Of a stretch of 64,000 nt of DNA, positions 35,411 to 48,425 are shown piece by piece. The notes beneath the pieces are model-generated. The model was not told where the DNA came from and did not search any database. It was given only the letters and a program-made list of their open reading frames with translations. Location of the stretch: contig CAADRB010000032.1 of assembly GCA_900708905.1 (NCBI GenBank), positions 1,524,979-1,588,978 on the forward strand, written 5' to 3'. The translations under genes were made by a program, and so were the position numbers. This stretch comes from Hymenolepis diminuta (lineage: Eukaryota > Platyhelminthes > Cestoda > Cyclophyllidea > Hymenolepididae). The stretch's first letter is position 1; each line of letters begins with the position of its first letter.

Positions 35411-38400
35411 AACTTTCGCTGAGAGGTTTCGAGTAAAATGGAATATTTTCATCAAAAAAATTATGTTAACATTTTCACATACATATTAATTTTATTATTT
35501 ACAATTTACATAATTGCTAAAATAAGCTAAAGCTGCGGGTCGTTGTTGGAATAATTTGGAGAAAGTGGAAAAGTTTGCAAAATTCTGTATTATTATTCAG
35601 TTCGGGAATTCGAGGCTATTTGGGGAGCCCGAAGGCTATAACACGTCAAATTGTGTCGATAAACAGACATTTATGGTCAAAAATAGCTTAAAGATCAACA
35701 ATTAAAAAGGACTGAAACGAAGTTCTAAATTAAATACTATTTGAAGTGACACTGAACATGGTCAATCAAAACTTTTATGAGAACTGTAAATTTTCTGAAG
35801 GTATATTTTAAACACGTAAACTTTTCCACAAGTTAAACCACTTTATTTGCGCAAATTAATATTGGCAATAAAATTGGTTTAACATTAAATGAAACTTTCG
35901 AGGCAATTTATTTGAAAGTTTATTGGAAATTAACAGAAATTTGGCGCCAGTAAAAAACGAAAATATACATTCATTGCAGTTGTTTTATCGGAAATTATTT
36001 TTTTCCTTCATTTAAAAATAGTTCACTTTAATTTATTATATTTGCTAAGTTTCATATTTTTTAAGATACCTCTACTTATATTGATTATGGAGTTTAGACA
36101 AAGCCCACTTTCTAAAGCAAATTTTCTTCCATATTTCTCCACTTTCTTATTTTTCTACTTAATTATCAGCATGTTTTCTTTATTCTAACTCAGCATGTAC
36201 AGATAAGTCTTTGCTTCTCAATTACCCTTTGCCAATGACCTGTCTCTTTAAGTAATATCAAAAAAATGCTATATTATGTCTTATACTGCATGAACAAGAT
36301 TGTCTGACTGTGTCAGACAGAAAACCCTAAACACAGTCCTCTTCCGTAATAACCCAATAAGACATATTCAGTTACTGTCCGATTTCCAACTTTGGGAAAA
36401 ATTGGGACTGTCAACTTAAAGGCCATGGAATGGGGCTGCCGTTATCACAAAGTGGTAATATGGGCATTCTTGTTAGGAGACAAAAGTGCTGATCATTTGC
36501 CGCAACAGTGCCGATAAAGGTTCTATGACTGTTTGTAGATTAAACTGCTGAACAGCGGAGATTCGGAGTAATTAAATTTTTGTCACTTATTCTACAAATA
36601 TGTGAAAGCTGCAGACGTAATAAATTACATAGACAATAATATCACAAGTATATTGATCTTTTATTAGCAGTATATACCCTCTTAATTAATTTTATTTCAT
36701 TCGATATGGACATTTGGATTAAATGAAACTTAGATTTATGTCTTCTACAAATATTATCAAGCATATCGTCAGTGTTTGAAGACTGTTACTTTAATAACCG
36801 TGTGATGCCGTTTCTATTAGTGAGTAAAATGAGGTTGGTATTTATACAGACCCGTGAGGATGCAGACAACCAAATTGATGTCATTCAGTCATTCTAGTGA
36901 TATAAATAGGACCAAACACAGCGGTTAATGCATGTGCGAGACGTTGGAATAAAAACAACACTCCGTCAACCCAAACGCATTTTGCCTATTTAAAGAACCG
37001 GAGACGCCGATGTTTGAAGAGAAGGGAGTTATTAGATGTGTGGTAGAAACAGAGATGTTGGATTTGGCCAAGGGCAGAACTACATTTCGAGGAATATAGA
37101 CCGTGTCAACAAACTCCGTTGTATTAATTAAAAAGCAGTGTAAAATTGGGCTGCTATTTTAGGTGCCACGAAATGGCGATTAAGAATCAGAGAAGGAGAT
37201 TTTAGTGTCTTACGACTACTTGAGTCTCCTTATGAAATCGGAATTAATTACCAATTTCAGCCTGTAAAAAATATTCGCAACATGATCTTCTCATGAGTTG
37301 CAATGCACTAAAATAAAGGTTTAGTTGATTTAAAATTTGTGTTGGTGTGCCGTGGAGTCTGTTTCCCTCATCCACAAAGAAAAGACAAAACATGCTTTTT
37401 TCAAAACAGAATCTTTGGCTGCTTTGCTTCTGTCCAGAAAACATTAACACATTGAACGGAATTTTAAAAATATCAAACGAGTAATATCAGAACTCGCCTC
37501 TGAGTGAACTCTAGTGAAAGTTGTTGTGCCAAAATCGTCACTAGTCACATCTAATGACTATTAGCCGCCATAAAATTCGAGTAAGTTGAGGTGGCATGAC
37601 CAAACCACGAATTAACTGCACCAGTCAGCAGGCTCTTAATAAAGTTAATATATTCCAACTGATAGGTCTGGGAATCACTACGTGGAATTTGAACTTGAGG
37701 TCATTACGCTGTAACCTTCGCTTCTTAAGAGAATATTTAAACTCACTATTTACCTAATCCAAACAAGGTAGCACTCTTGATGTCCTGATCGCTCCCTGTT
37801 TCATGTCTTATGTGACCCGTTTGCTGTTCCCATATTGGAATGCTATTTCATGAACGAAACACCTAAAATTTCTTTTGTTTCTGGTATGGGAAATAATGTT
37901 AAAAGCAACATTTAGGTCTATTTATTCAAAACCAGTCACTTATGTCCATATCGAATGTGCCCTTTTAACAGATCTTAGCTAAGGAGAACCAGTTTTGCAA
38001 ACTGGAGACTCTTCTTTTCAAGCTCAAATTGTTTCACTTCCCCTTAATGATTTGTGAAAATCTATATTGGGGTCTAATTCGAGGGATTTTGGGTGGAACA
38101 ATAGTTCTGAAGACCAAATTTTCACGAATAAAGTCGAAAAGTACTAAGAAGATGGCCCAAGCACAGATATTTGATAAAATCAACTGGTTTTTGAAAACTT
38201 AAGTCAAAACCTTGGAGGTTGAAGCACGATAACGATACACGATTTATTCCATCTCCGTCTCACATTAAAATGTTCGCAGAGCTCATCCCAAAATCTGGTT
38301 CGAAAACAGATGTATACACATGTAAATGGAAACACAACATCAACCATGGAAAACTATGGAAAAGGGCACTGGTTGATCGAGATCGGAAAGTTATCAATGA

Positions 38401-38679
38401 AAACTACCGAGAAACCGGGTCAGTTATTTGAAATTAAAGCACTAGCACAAGTGTTGCATTTGTGTGTACTTTTCATTAGAAATCGAACATCGTGGAGAAG
38501 GCCCGTCACTTAATGCAATCGCATCCATACTAAGGCAGTTGTGAGGAATTGGTTGAATCGATAAATAAACACTGCTACATAAAGCATGGAATACAGCTAG
38601 ACCGAAAGTTTTCACTAAAATTTTAGGCAAAAATAATGTTGTCGGGTAAGAATATGCTTTGTTCTTAAGTGGCTCGTAT
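35411..38679. other. Intergenic, no gene recognised
   Basis: AT-rich, with a perfect 8-base inverted repeat at 36301-36319 and an LTR-like stretch near 36901-36960 (TATAAATA followed 40 bases later by AATAAAA). No coding region supported. Confidence 0.6.
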
Positions 38680-38930
38680 GCTTACATATCGCCTGGGATT
38701 TGTGAGCTTCTTGGGAAATACGATACAACAAACAGAGATTGACTCTGGTTTTGCAGAAGATGGTGTTGGATGAATCCCTCTTCTGAAATATTTTATCTTA
38801 CAGCTTTCCTAATTNATATAACCTGGCCTACGCATTCCTCGGCGTTCCTTTTCTTTCATTTACTGTTGGGAATTTTACCTACAAACTGGTGACCCTTAAC
38901 AATCTGGTGGTCCGCTACAATGGCTTTTCT
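38680..38930 (+). mobile_element. LTR-end and primer-binding-site-like fragment, copy 1
   Basis: It aligns with 43180-43545 with an internal gap of roughly 165 bases. Shared blocks are GGATGAATC with TCTTCT, ATTTATCTTACA-like text, TTTTCTTTCATTTACTGTT and CTACAAACTGGTGACCCT (38880-38896). TGGTGACCC is complementary to the 3' end of tRNA-Trp, the usual primer of CsRn1-type gypsy elements, so this looks like an LTR end plus primer-binding site. An undetermined base lies at 38815. Confidence 0.5.
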
Positions 38931-41900
38931 TAAATAGAAATTGGATTCTGTTTCGTGAGAGGCAGTTCAATAAGAATGGAAGGCAATTATTTCATTTCTA
39001 ATAATCGAAAACCAGCGCATTTGCCGACGAAGCTTTTATAAACAGCCGATGCCAACTGCTTCACCTCAAGGCTAGGACGTAGCTTACTTCATTCTCTCTC
39101 TTCCTCTCTCTCTCTCTCTCTTGTGCGAAAACTGCATTAGCTACTGAATGAACTAAGCTTCTACTCAGACAACCCTAAATGATTTGGAAGGGGCACTGTA
39201 TTTAGAATGCCAGTTATGTACTGCTCACTGATTGTATTAATAAAAGAAAATAAAATGTCCATTTTAGAACGGAGGTTTTCGTCAAATGTTGACAGTTGAA
39301 TAAAAAATATCCAATGTATTTTCATGAGGTCAATATAAATGGTTGAGCCTTAGGCTATGCCTCAACATGTTTAGCTCGGCCAATTTATAGGATTCCACTA
39401 AATGTAAGGATAAGAGGACCCGTTACACCCTCTGTGCTCCTCCTTTAAGATTAGGCAACGCTTTGAACCAAAAGAAGATAGAGTAGGAGAAAATGAGGCT
39501 GTATTGAATTGCCGGTAGTGGTGTGAAAATTGGCTTTGGTGGAGGATCCTGGAAACAGGGTAGGTAAAGATGCCAAAAGGTAGGTGTTTTGGCGAGGCCA
39601 ATTTTATCTACAATTGTTACTTATTTCAAGGATTAATAACTGTCTGAAAGACTAAGCTAAAACTTTACTAGCTCGCCTCCTTTCTTCTGTCAAGTTGCAT
39701 CTGACTGAATTTGTTTGTATTGCCACACAATGAACGACTAAGAAGGCCCTTTGGGAAAGAAGACGATTCAAATGTAAATGAGACTGCTGTGTTCATGGTC
39801 AGGTCATTCGGTTTTCGAAAGCAAATCTGTGGTATTCAATTCAGAAAGACGATTACCTATAAAATGATTCGGTAATGTAACTACAATTAGTAAGGAACAA
39901 AATATCTGGGAAATTCGAGTCAAAATTAATTTGTTTCCTAGTCATTTCGAAACCGGACTCAGACATTCAATATTGGTAACCAAGTTATCCTTGGTGAATT
40001 AAATCATAGATGATGGCAATTTCGAAGACAAATAACCCGAACATGTAGTTTTCCAGTAAGTTCCAATATTACTGGACACCTGATTGGAATGAGCGACTAC
40101 ATTGGTTTAGTTTGGTAAGTGAAGGAATTGACAGAAAGTGAATTTCTCCCCAGAGGGGTTCCAAGTTTCTGTTCCTCTATCCGAAATGAATCATGAAAAG
40201 CACATTTCCCCAATAGTCTTGGAAGTCGCTAAATCGCTGATTTATTGGGCACGATTTGAAGGCGTACAAAACTACCAAGTACACATAACTTTGGGGAGAC
40301 ACCCCACTGCTCAAATTTTGGTAGTAAGACTCCTCCCTTTCGTCTAGATCATTTGCCTACTCACTTATGAAATGATGAGTTTTCCTCCAGAGATTATGCA
40401 ATTTTATTAAATAATTGGCTGCTTAATTGTCATATCAGAGACACAGGCTGAACAAGTAGGTTTTAAGCTTACAATATTACATTATTTGTCTTGGCGAATT
40501 CAGGTGGTGAAATTAGCTCTCAACCGAGAATGGAAAAGAATTCTCTGGAGCTCACTTTGTGATTGATGCCTAATTCTCTGAAGGACCTTTTGGTTTGAAA
40601 TATTAAAAGACACTTTTATCTAGATTTTTGGGTTACGTATGGACTGGATGTGTGCTTGGATGTTTAACTATTCTTTTGAAAGTGGAAGTACTTTTTCTGA
40701 AGAGTCCAAGTTAAATAGAATGGCCAGTGACATCGATCTCAACTTCATGACCAAATAGCCGTTAGTTAATATAATCTGTCGTTTGCAGCTAATTTAAGTC
40801 AAATCTTAAACCTTTCTGCAGTTCGATGTGATGCATGCCATTTACCGTGTTTAAGTAAGTAGTCGGCTGGTCAGTTTCTGTTGAAGTGATATCTCTGATG
40901 AGATTTTAAACATTGGTGTTTCAATAAGGAAAAACTGGAATAAACTAAAGTTGTTTGATTATCTACCCTAATTTCACGTTATGAGGGTAAACAAATACGT
41001 TTAATCGGTACAAAGTAGATTGAGTCTTTCAAGAAGCTGTAACGGATAGTTCATAAACAGAAGGGAGATATCTGGGACGCAGTTCAAGTCCTGCATTTAG
41101 GAGAGGCTATGAGAATCCAAAAGATTACAGACTTACCAATTTGAGAAACTGCAGCAAGTATAACACCCAAAACTCCCAACTGATTAAAATTGTCCAGTGA
41201 CTGAATCAATTAACAAATTCTTTCACATTTTCAAAGCCTTGCAAATATGTTTGATGTACTATTTGAACAAAAAGGTAAATATGAGAGTAGGATTTACAGT
41301 ATACGCTCTCATCTCCCAGTTTGTACCAAATTAATGAGGAAATCATAGTATTTCTGAAATGGCAACCATTCTCGAACGTCCCATAACTCTACTGCTGTGA
41401 GTTCACGGCGTTTGATCTCCATTACTACTCCCTTATTATTACCTCTCCAGTGGTACAAAAAATATCTCACAACTTTTGATCATGAAAAAGCATCTGAGTA
41501 AGAGGTAAGTAAGTGGTAAGTAGGGTGGGAAATGGCTGAATAATGGGTCGAAATAAGCAAGTGATGAAATCAGAACATCACGGGTCTTGTTTCATGCAAA
41601 TTCAGATGCATATTTCCACAAGTTAAGAGCCGACTTTGTGCTGCCGTAATGCTCAATTTTCAACATTTGATCTTCAGACTCATTTGCAAGATTATGTGTG
41701 CTATAGTCTATAGTAGATGCCATCCTGGTTTTTTCGCCTATTTTTCACTACCAGTTGCAAGTGAATGAGATGAACAGCGATAAGTGAAATAGCTCATTCT
41801 ACTCAACGGCTCAATTTCCACTGACTATCGTGAACATAAAGTTGACAAGGAACCAGGAGGTCAAATCGTAAAATTCGAATTTGAAAATAATGAGACAAAT

Positions 41901-43179
41901 ATAGTGATCTATAATAATGTGAAAAAAGCGGATGGTCAAATGCGTCTAGAAGTCAACTATCACGAGGACCGTAGTGCCCCTTTTCTGGTTCGACTCAGCA
42001 TCCATTTCGTTGAAGAATTCATAGCCTTACCATTTATTTCATGGTTTGCCTTTCAGATGCGAATATTTAAACGCTGCGCACTTTTCTTTAAGAAGAAATA
42101 ATGACTAGTGACAAAGTCAAAAGGGAGTAAACCGTTATCCGTTGAAAAGGTAACCCCACTTCCTACGCTGACATTGCGCAAAACCATTCGACTCAGATAA
42201 TAATGAAACTCACTGAGGTCGACGTCAAATGAATTCTTTAGACCTGATCTAAGTAGAAATACTGTCTGCTCACGGTAGCACACAAACCATACCTATTGGC
42301 AAATGACAACTTATGGTATGCTTATTTATTGAAATGAAGTTCAATTATTCCTTAACTGCAATATTCGATGATGGGGACAATATTCAGTGTCATTATTACA
42401 AATTCTCTGGGATAATTTTGCAATATCTGCCCAAATAATGTTGGTTAAGTTCTCATCCATATATGACCAGTTAAGCTTTCTTTTGTTAACTTTGAGAAGT
42501 GATTCAGACATCACTTTACAGCCATTTAAATGGGTTAATTTATCGTATGTGCCTTTTCCGTTATCAAATATACTGGAAATGGTGGAAACAGTGGGGTTGG
42601 CAATTTAGGAGCATGAAGTGGTTGACTGTGTAACCGTCGCAGGCCTTACTCTGGTAACTTAATCATGGAGGAGAGAGTGGTGAAGGGCAGGAAAGGGAAT
42701 GGAGGAGAGGACTGGAGGGGAGTGGGGACGTGGGGAACATTCCAGAAGCAGCAGGAAACTAATTCTCTGCCACTTCACGCAATTAAATATCTCACACCAT
42801 GATGGTGTTAAGTGCAACTCGAGTAAAATAAAAACTTTGGGTTCACCAAACGAAATCCTCCAACTTCACGTTCTCTCACTCTCACGTAGCTCTCAATACG
42901 CACTCTTTTGAAATCTTTGAAACTGCAATCCAAATTGTGCCTTTTACGCGATATTTTGATCAAAGTATGAGATAGGGAAAAGATGCGATGGATTAATTAA
43001 TTTGTAGTGTTTTGTAACGAGACACTAGGCGTCTTCATTTACAAGAGAATACCTCTCATAAGTAAATATTGGTACCATATTTTAAGGTAAAAATTCAATT
43101 GAAACATGGGGTGTAATATTGACAGAGCAAATAATTCATAAAATTAAGCTGGGAAGTGTGATACGAAGGCCATGACTTC
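38931..43179. other. Intergenic, no gene recognised
   Basis: It contains a TC-rich simple repeat (39092-39122) and a purine-rich tract (42667-42737). Open frames are short, unsupported by splice sites, and look like chance. Confidence 0.6.
39092..39122. repeat. TC microsatellite
   Basis: Imperfect run of CT/TC units, with 11 unbroken bases or more at the right end, interrupted once by TTCC. Confidence 0.9.
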
Positions 43180-43605
43180 TATTCTGGAAAAATAAGAGAG
43201 GAGGTGAAGGATGAATCTTTCTTCTCCATAATATTTATCTTACATACTCTCTAATCGTCACTAAATTTAATTATCTTGTCTTTATACTAATGTCTGTAAA
43301 CTTTTAACCTTTCCTGACCCAAGCACTTCGTATGACAAACATCGTGNCTACCTCGTCCAACGCCTCTTTCCATAGCTCAGTCCTTCTCCAATTCCCTATT
43401 TTTCTCTTGAGACTCTGTACTGAGTTTTGTTCAATACAACCTGGTCAAAGCAATCCTTGCCGTTCTTTTTCTTTCATTTACTGTTAGCCAACTACCGCTA
43501 CAAACTGGTGACCCTCAACAATCTGGTGGCCCTCTACAAACTGGTGACTCTACTACTACAAATTGGTGACCCTGAAGGACTGCTACAGAGGATTGAAGTA
43601 ATTCT
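43180..43605 (+). mobile_element. LTR-end and primer-binding-site-like fragment, copy 2
   Basis: The longer copy of the element at 38680-38930. After TTCTTTCATTTACTGTTAGCC it has TGGTGACCCT at 43506-43515, and similar decamers start at 43524, 43542 and 43564, spaced 18, 18 and 22 bases. The first and last match a tRNA-Trp primer-binding site over ten bases. No gag frame can be recognised downstream. An undetermined base lies at 43347. Confidence 0.5.
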
Positions 43606-44534
43606 ACAGCGAAGTCCTAGGGCACTTACAAAATGGTTGTTATTCCAATCTTAAAAAAGGTCAAACCTGTATCGAAGTTAAAAACCCTCCCTTGTGCACT
43701 TCTCATCAAATGCCTTTCCGAGGATTTCAAGTCTTACAAAAGACAATGATATCAAGTGACGAATTTAGTAGGCTATGCCGATAGAATTACAGATAAGGAT
43801 AGTCGATTCCCTTAAGAAGATTAAATGATTTTTACTTCGAAAAACCCAAAATGTGATGATATGATGCAGTGAAGTTTAGCTCATGATTTTGTAATTTATT
43901 TTCTATTTTAGTCGACTATTATCATCCCGTATTCGCTATGCCACAGTTCGAAAAACTTATGAATCCATTTCTGAATTCATGTTAACGACTTTTTATATTT
44001 ACTGATTAAACTCTATTTATAATTTCATTTCGCAGAATAACTAAAAGACGATGAAATTTGAAAATTTATTTTAGAATTTCCATTCTTTATTTGCAATTTT
44101 TCGTTAATAATGTTCCACTAAATATAATAAATTCAGATTGTGCAGTGGTGTCTTGTCTGCTTGCAAACTGTTATTTAGTTATTCAAAAATACCAAAATTT
44201 TCTCCTGCATTAAATGTGTAGAAATTAATTTCTTTATAGAGAAGAAATACAGCCGTTGTCTAAGTTTGAAGTGTTTAAATTTTTCTGGAAAATTAATTAT
44301 GTCTGTCATGCGATAAGGCTCAAGAAAATCTTTTCTTAACTTTCACTTTATATTCTCATTTGCTCTTTATAAAATTAGTGTAGAAATTTTTTCCTTCCAA
44401 TTAATCAAACTGATGTTTACGGCAGTGTTACTTAATGCGACTTCCGGAAATTATTCATTTTAAAATTCGAAAAAACATAATAAATAAAATAACCAGTAGT
44501 GATTATAACCACTGGTTGTTCTATTTATTAATTT

Positions 44535-44569
44535 AAATTTAATAATTATAATTAAATTTAATAATTATA
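44535..44569. repeat. Short tandem duplication, 19-base unit
   Basis: AAATTTAATAATTATAATT is followed at once by a second, 16-base partial copy. Pure A/T; no function suggested. Confidence 0.85.
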
Positions 44570-44800
44570 GCATAAGGAAATGATATATTAAAGTTATTTT
44601 TATTTATACGCTCAGTTAAACTATAATTTCAGTTTTCAATTGTGGGGAGGTACTTAAACCGATTTTCAGAAGGTACAACAAATGATAAAGAAGGGGGATC
44701 AAAACGGTGTTGAGAGGAATGTAAGGGTACTAAAGAATCCTCCTTTATTTAATTTTTGAACTCAATTTGTACTACATGTACTCAATAAGTTTTTTGAGGT

Positions 44801-44945
44801 CCAAGATTCAAATTTCATAATTTACCCCCTGGATTGCAGCAAAGGCATGTCGGCGATCCCCAATGCTTATTTGCTAGTTATTGATCATGTCTGTCGGTCT
44901 TGTTACTCCATTCGTTTTTATTCTAATGGCTGAGAAGGTAAAATG
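44801..44945 (+). repeat. Dispersed repeat R2, copy 2
   Basis: It shares CCTGGATT, TTATTGATCATGTCTGTCGG and TCTTGTTACTCCATTC with copies 1 and 3. More diverged in the middle, where the TCCAGTGTC block has decayed. Confidence 0.5.
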
Positions 44946-45238
44946 GTTCATAATGATATTCATCAGTATAAAATATTAATGTTAAAGATATGGCGGGGTA
45001 AAAATTTTAAATAAGCATGGTTCTATAAAATGTGAATATCCACCTTGAGTATACCCATCATAGAAAACTGGTCAAAATGGCAGATCCAGAAGAAAAATGA
45101 AGTACGACCAACTTTTTTTCTGTGAATTCAATCTGCTTTTGTAATCGACTTCCTTCCCTCACCCGGATTTAAAATATTTTACTATTAGCCATGTTTACAT
45201 ACAATAGCACTATTAGCAATTAAAAGTTAATTTTAGTT

Positions 45239-45268
45239 TATATTTATATATTTATATATATATATATA
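45239..45268. repeat. TA-rich microsatellite
   Basis: TATATTTATATATTTATATA-type run, thirty bases of nearly pure TA. Confidence 0.9.
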
Positions 45269-45919
45269 GTTTATATTTGCATTATTAAAAAATTACCGCC
45301 ATTTTTAAATTCCATTTGAATTATTGCCATTGATACAGAGGATATGATATTTTTCCAAACACAGCGAACTTCTGCACTTTGAGTAAAATACCTAAATGGT
45401 ATTACTATGGAACCAGATCACATATGCCGCTTCATTTCCATAAAATTACGATAAGAGCCAAAATCCCAATTTGAGCTGTTAAAACCACAATATATGAATG
45501 ACGGATTAAGTAAGGTCTTACACTTTCTATCAACGGATATAGCTGAGTAGGATTTCCATCAACTTTGGTTTCGTTATATATATAACAGAATCATACCTTC
45601 AGCGAATTTCCCTTAGTTAAATTTGGAAAAATCATACGAACCAAAATCTTGGCCAATTAAATGACCAGTTCGTACAAACAATAACGCGAGAAAAATAGAG
45701 AAATGCGTGTTATATAAACAATGTTCAAAAGCTTAAGTGGACAGAATCCGATAGAAAGTTGACAAACAAATAAAAAAAGTGCATAACTTGTACTTTTTCT
45801 TGATTTTTCCGATTTTTGCTCTTTAGCATTAAAAACGTGAAGACGATTTATTTCAAATATATGTTTTCGTTGTGTTAAAGTATCTTGGAGAAACTGTGTT
45901 TCTGTCATATCTCTCCCTC

Positions 45920-46500
45920 GATATATCTGGATCCTGGAGTCAAACGTAGTCTAACAATTTATACTGAATACGTAGATAATTGCCGAAGAAACTGGACTTA
46001 TTAGTAGTAAATAGCGTAGAAGAGGCTGGAGCTAGATACAGTTAGGACTGCAGAGCAGATTATCAGAGACTAATTGGACCAATATGCATTAAACGAACCA
46101 CGATGAAGGATTCAGGAGGGTAAGAGAGGGATGAGAGGCGAAGGAGATGATTGGGAAGCGAAAGAGCCGGAAATTGACGGGCATGTGTGTGTGTATCTAT
46201 GCAAAAAGGCTTTATATAGTCTCACATAGGAGGAATAGTCTGAAAAGGTGGAATGGTTTTGAGCACATCCGAGGGGAAACTGAATCCTTGCATCGCTCAT
46301 TCAAAAACCATTTAATTAGCTTATTCCGATAACTAAAATGAACCACTTGAGGACACGCGATGGTCATCCACAGGGGATTTGAGGTTATAGTGGGGCCAAC
46401 CACTTTAAGTACTACTGTGAGGTCAAGTTAATTAGGTCTCAGGGGTTAGTGATGACATAAATGAAAATTTTGAAAATGTCTGAGAATTTATTCTTCAAGC
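45920..46500 (+). repeat. Dispersed repeat R1, copy B
   Basis: The longest copy. Blocks shared with copies A and C include AACGAACCACGATGAAGGAT, GGTAAGAGAGGGATGAG, a GT microsatellite (46183-46196), AATGGTTTTGAG, GAAACTGAAT, CTCATTCAA, CTTGAGGACACGC and TTAGTGATGAC. No coding frame of significance; it could be a non-autonomous retroelement. Confidence 0.6.
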
Positions 46501-48274
46501 CTTCCTTAATGAAAGAAGCTGAATGTATAACATCTCAAGTCATGCGAGGAAGAACGTTTAACAACTACAGAGGGAATAGCGTTCTGGCATACACAGACTG
46601 ATATTTACATATACATTACGACAAGAACAAGCTGAAATTAATTCAATGAATCTTCAATATATTCACCATCTCTGTTACTGAAGGTGATTTATGATGTTGT
46701 GTTCGCGAAATAAATTGCAGTGGCAAATTCAGAGCTCTGGTTTATATGAGAATTAACAGGATATATTGTTTCTGTAGATAGATTTTTGACAGTATGATAC
46801 TCCTCACATCACCTCGGACTATAAGCCCTTCAGCTGGAGATAAAAGACCTGGAGATTGATATTACTAGATCAAGCGGTATGCATTTACTTAAAGAAGACA
46901 GCTAGTTGCATTTTGTAGTCATTTCGTACTGGTGGGTTTTAAAGCAAATTTAAAGTGGGTAGGAATTAATGTATTCGTAAGAAATTGTATGGGCAGTGAC
47001 CTGACCAAAAAGTCTGTCACTACGTAATCTTTTAGCTTTCTAATCCATAAATTGTATTTCTGCTTAATGGAGGAACAATATTACACTTTTTGTGTATTAT
47101 CGACTTAGTGGGAGAGTGTCGGAGTTAACACAATGTATTAAGATTTAAGAATCTACCCTTTTACTATAGCTGCTTTTGATGAACTCTTCGAGAGGAGAAA
47201 CCTTCCAGAAATAAAATAAATAGTGTTTTATTGATATTGGTATTATTATTTGGTCGGTATTGTTATTTCAACCATGGTATTTGTGAGAACGGTACTCAAT
47301 TAATAAGACTTAATAATTCCTAGGCCTATTAATTGCCTATTTTATGTGAAATTTCAGAGCTTAACGTTGATTAAATTAAAAGAAGAAAATAAAACATTGG
47401 ATGGCATCAATCATTAAGTAAAAAATCGAAATTATTTGTTTTGTGCAAAAGAACTGCTAATTAATTACATTTGTCAGCTTTTTCAATCACACTTCCTCTG
47501 CCAATCGCATCAATCATTTAAATAAATTTATCTTCAACAGCTTCTAGCAATGAGATAGCTTCTGTAAAGACAATTGAATTACCCAAGAAGTCAATGAAAA
47601 CGATGAAAATACTTTTATTTTGACAAATATGTTTTTTTAATAAATTGATGCAAATAAAAGGAAATCACTGTATGCCGTACTCAATAAGTATGTTTAATTG
47701 TTAACTGCAATAAAATTAATATTGTAATAACTCAAAACTTGCATTAAATTAACGAAAAATATTTAATTTTAGCTAAAATATTTAAGGCGTATACACAAGT
47801 GTGATGATTTAATTTATCGTTGTATTAATTTTTGATGAAGCAGTATATCACTAGAATTTTGTTAACCATCTGTTCTGTGTTACTTCTCTTTCAAAAATAT
47901 TTTAGAATAAATACCAAGAGAGAATTTGAAATCCATATACATCCTGTATTTTTAGTACAGTTTGTTAACCTTTTTAATGGGAAGAAGAAATAATTTAAAG
48001 TGGTTACCAAGATAGAAGTTACGGAAGGAAATGCATTTGTTTTAGATTGAAAAAAAGAAAATTTGAATAGGATATAACTATTTCCTTTAGATAATATTAT
48101 TTAAATTCATAGCAACGCAGAAAAAACTTCACAGTATTTCATTGCGAAAAAGCAGTTGAAATTTGGGTAGTTAAGTGCAGTTGGAAATCGAACTAGAACG
48201 CCTAAATATTTACTAAGCTCAATTTTTGGATTTGGGTTGTTGAGTATTGTCTTAGATGACTTGTCTACTGCCTT

Positions 48275-48425
48275 ACTTTTCAAAATTCACCTGTTAAAAT
48301 TCGTCTCCTGGATTCCTGATCGATTCCTTATTCACAATCTCCAGTGTCTATTGATCGATTGTTGAATTTTGATGGTCGGTCTTGCTACTTCAATTAATGT
48401 CTACTTTTCTTGGCCGTAAAGATGA
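48275..48425 (+). repeat. Dispersed repeat R2, copy 3
   Basis: It contains AAATTCGTCTCCTGGATTCC, TCACAATCTCCAGTGTCTAT, TGATCGATTG and GATGGTCGGTCTTGCTAC. It is a close match to copy 1 across about 140 bases and a looser match to copy 2. Orientation is the same for all three. Confidence 0.6.
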
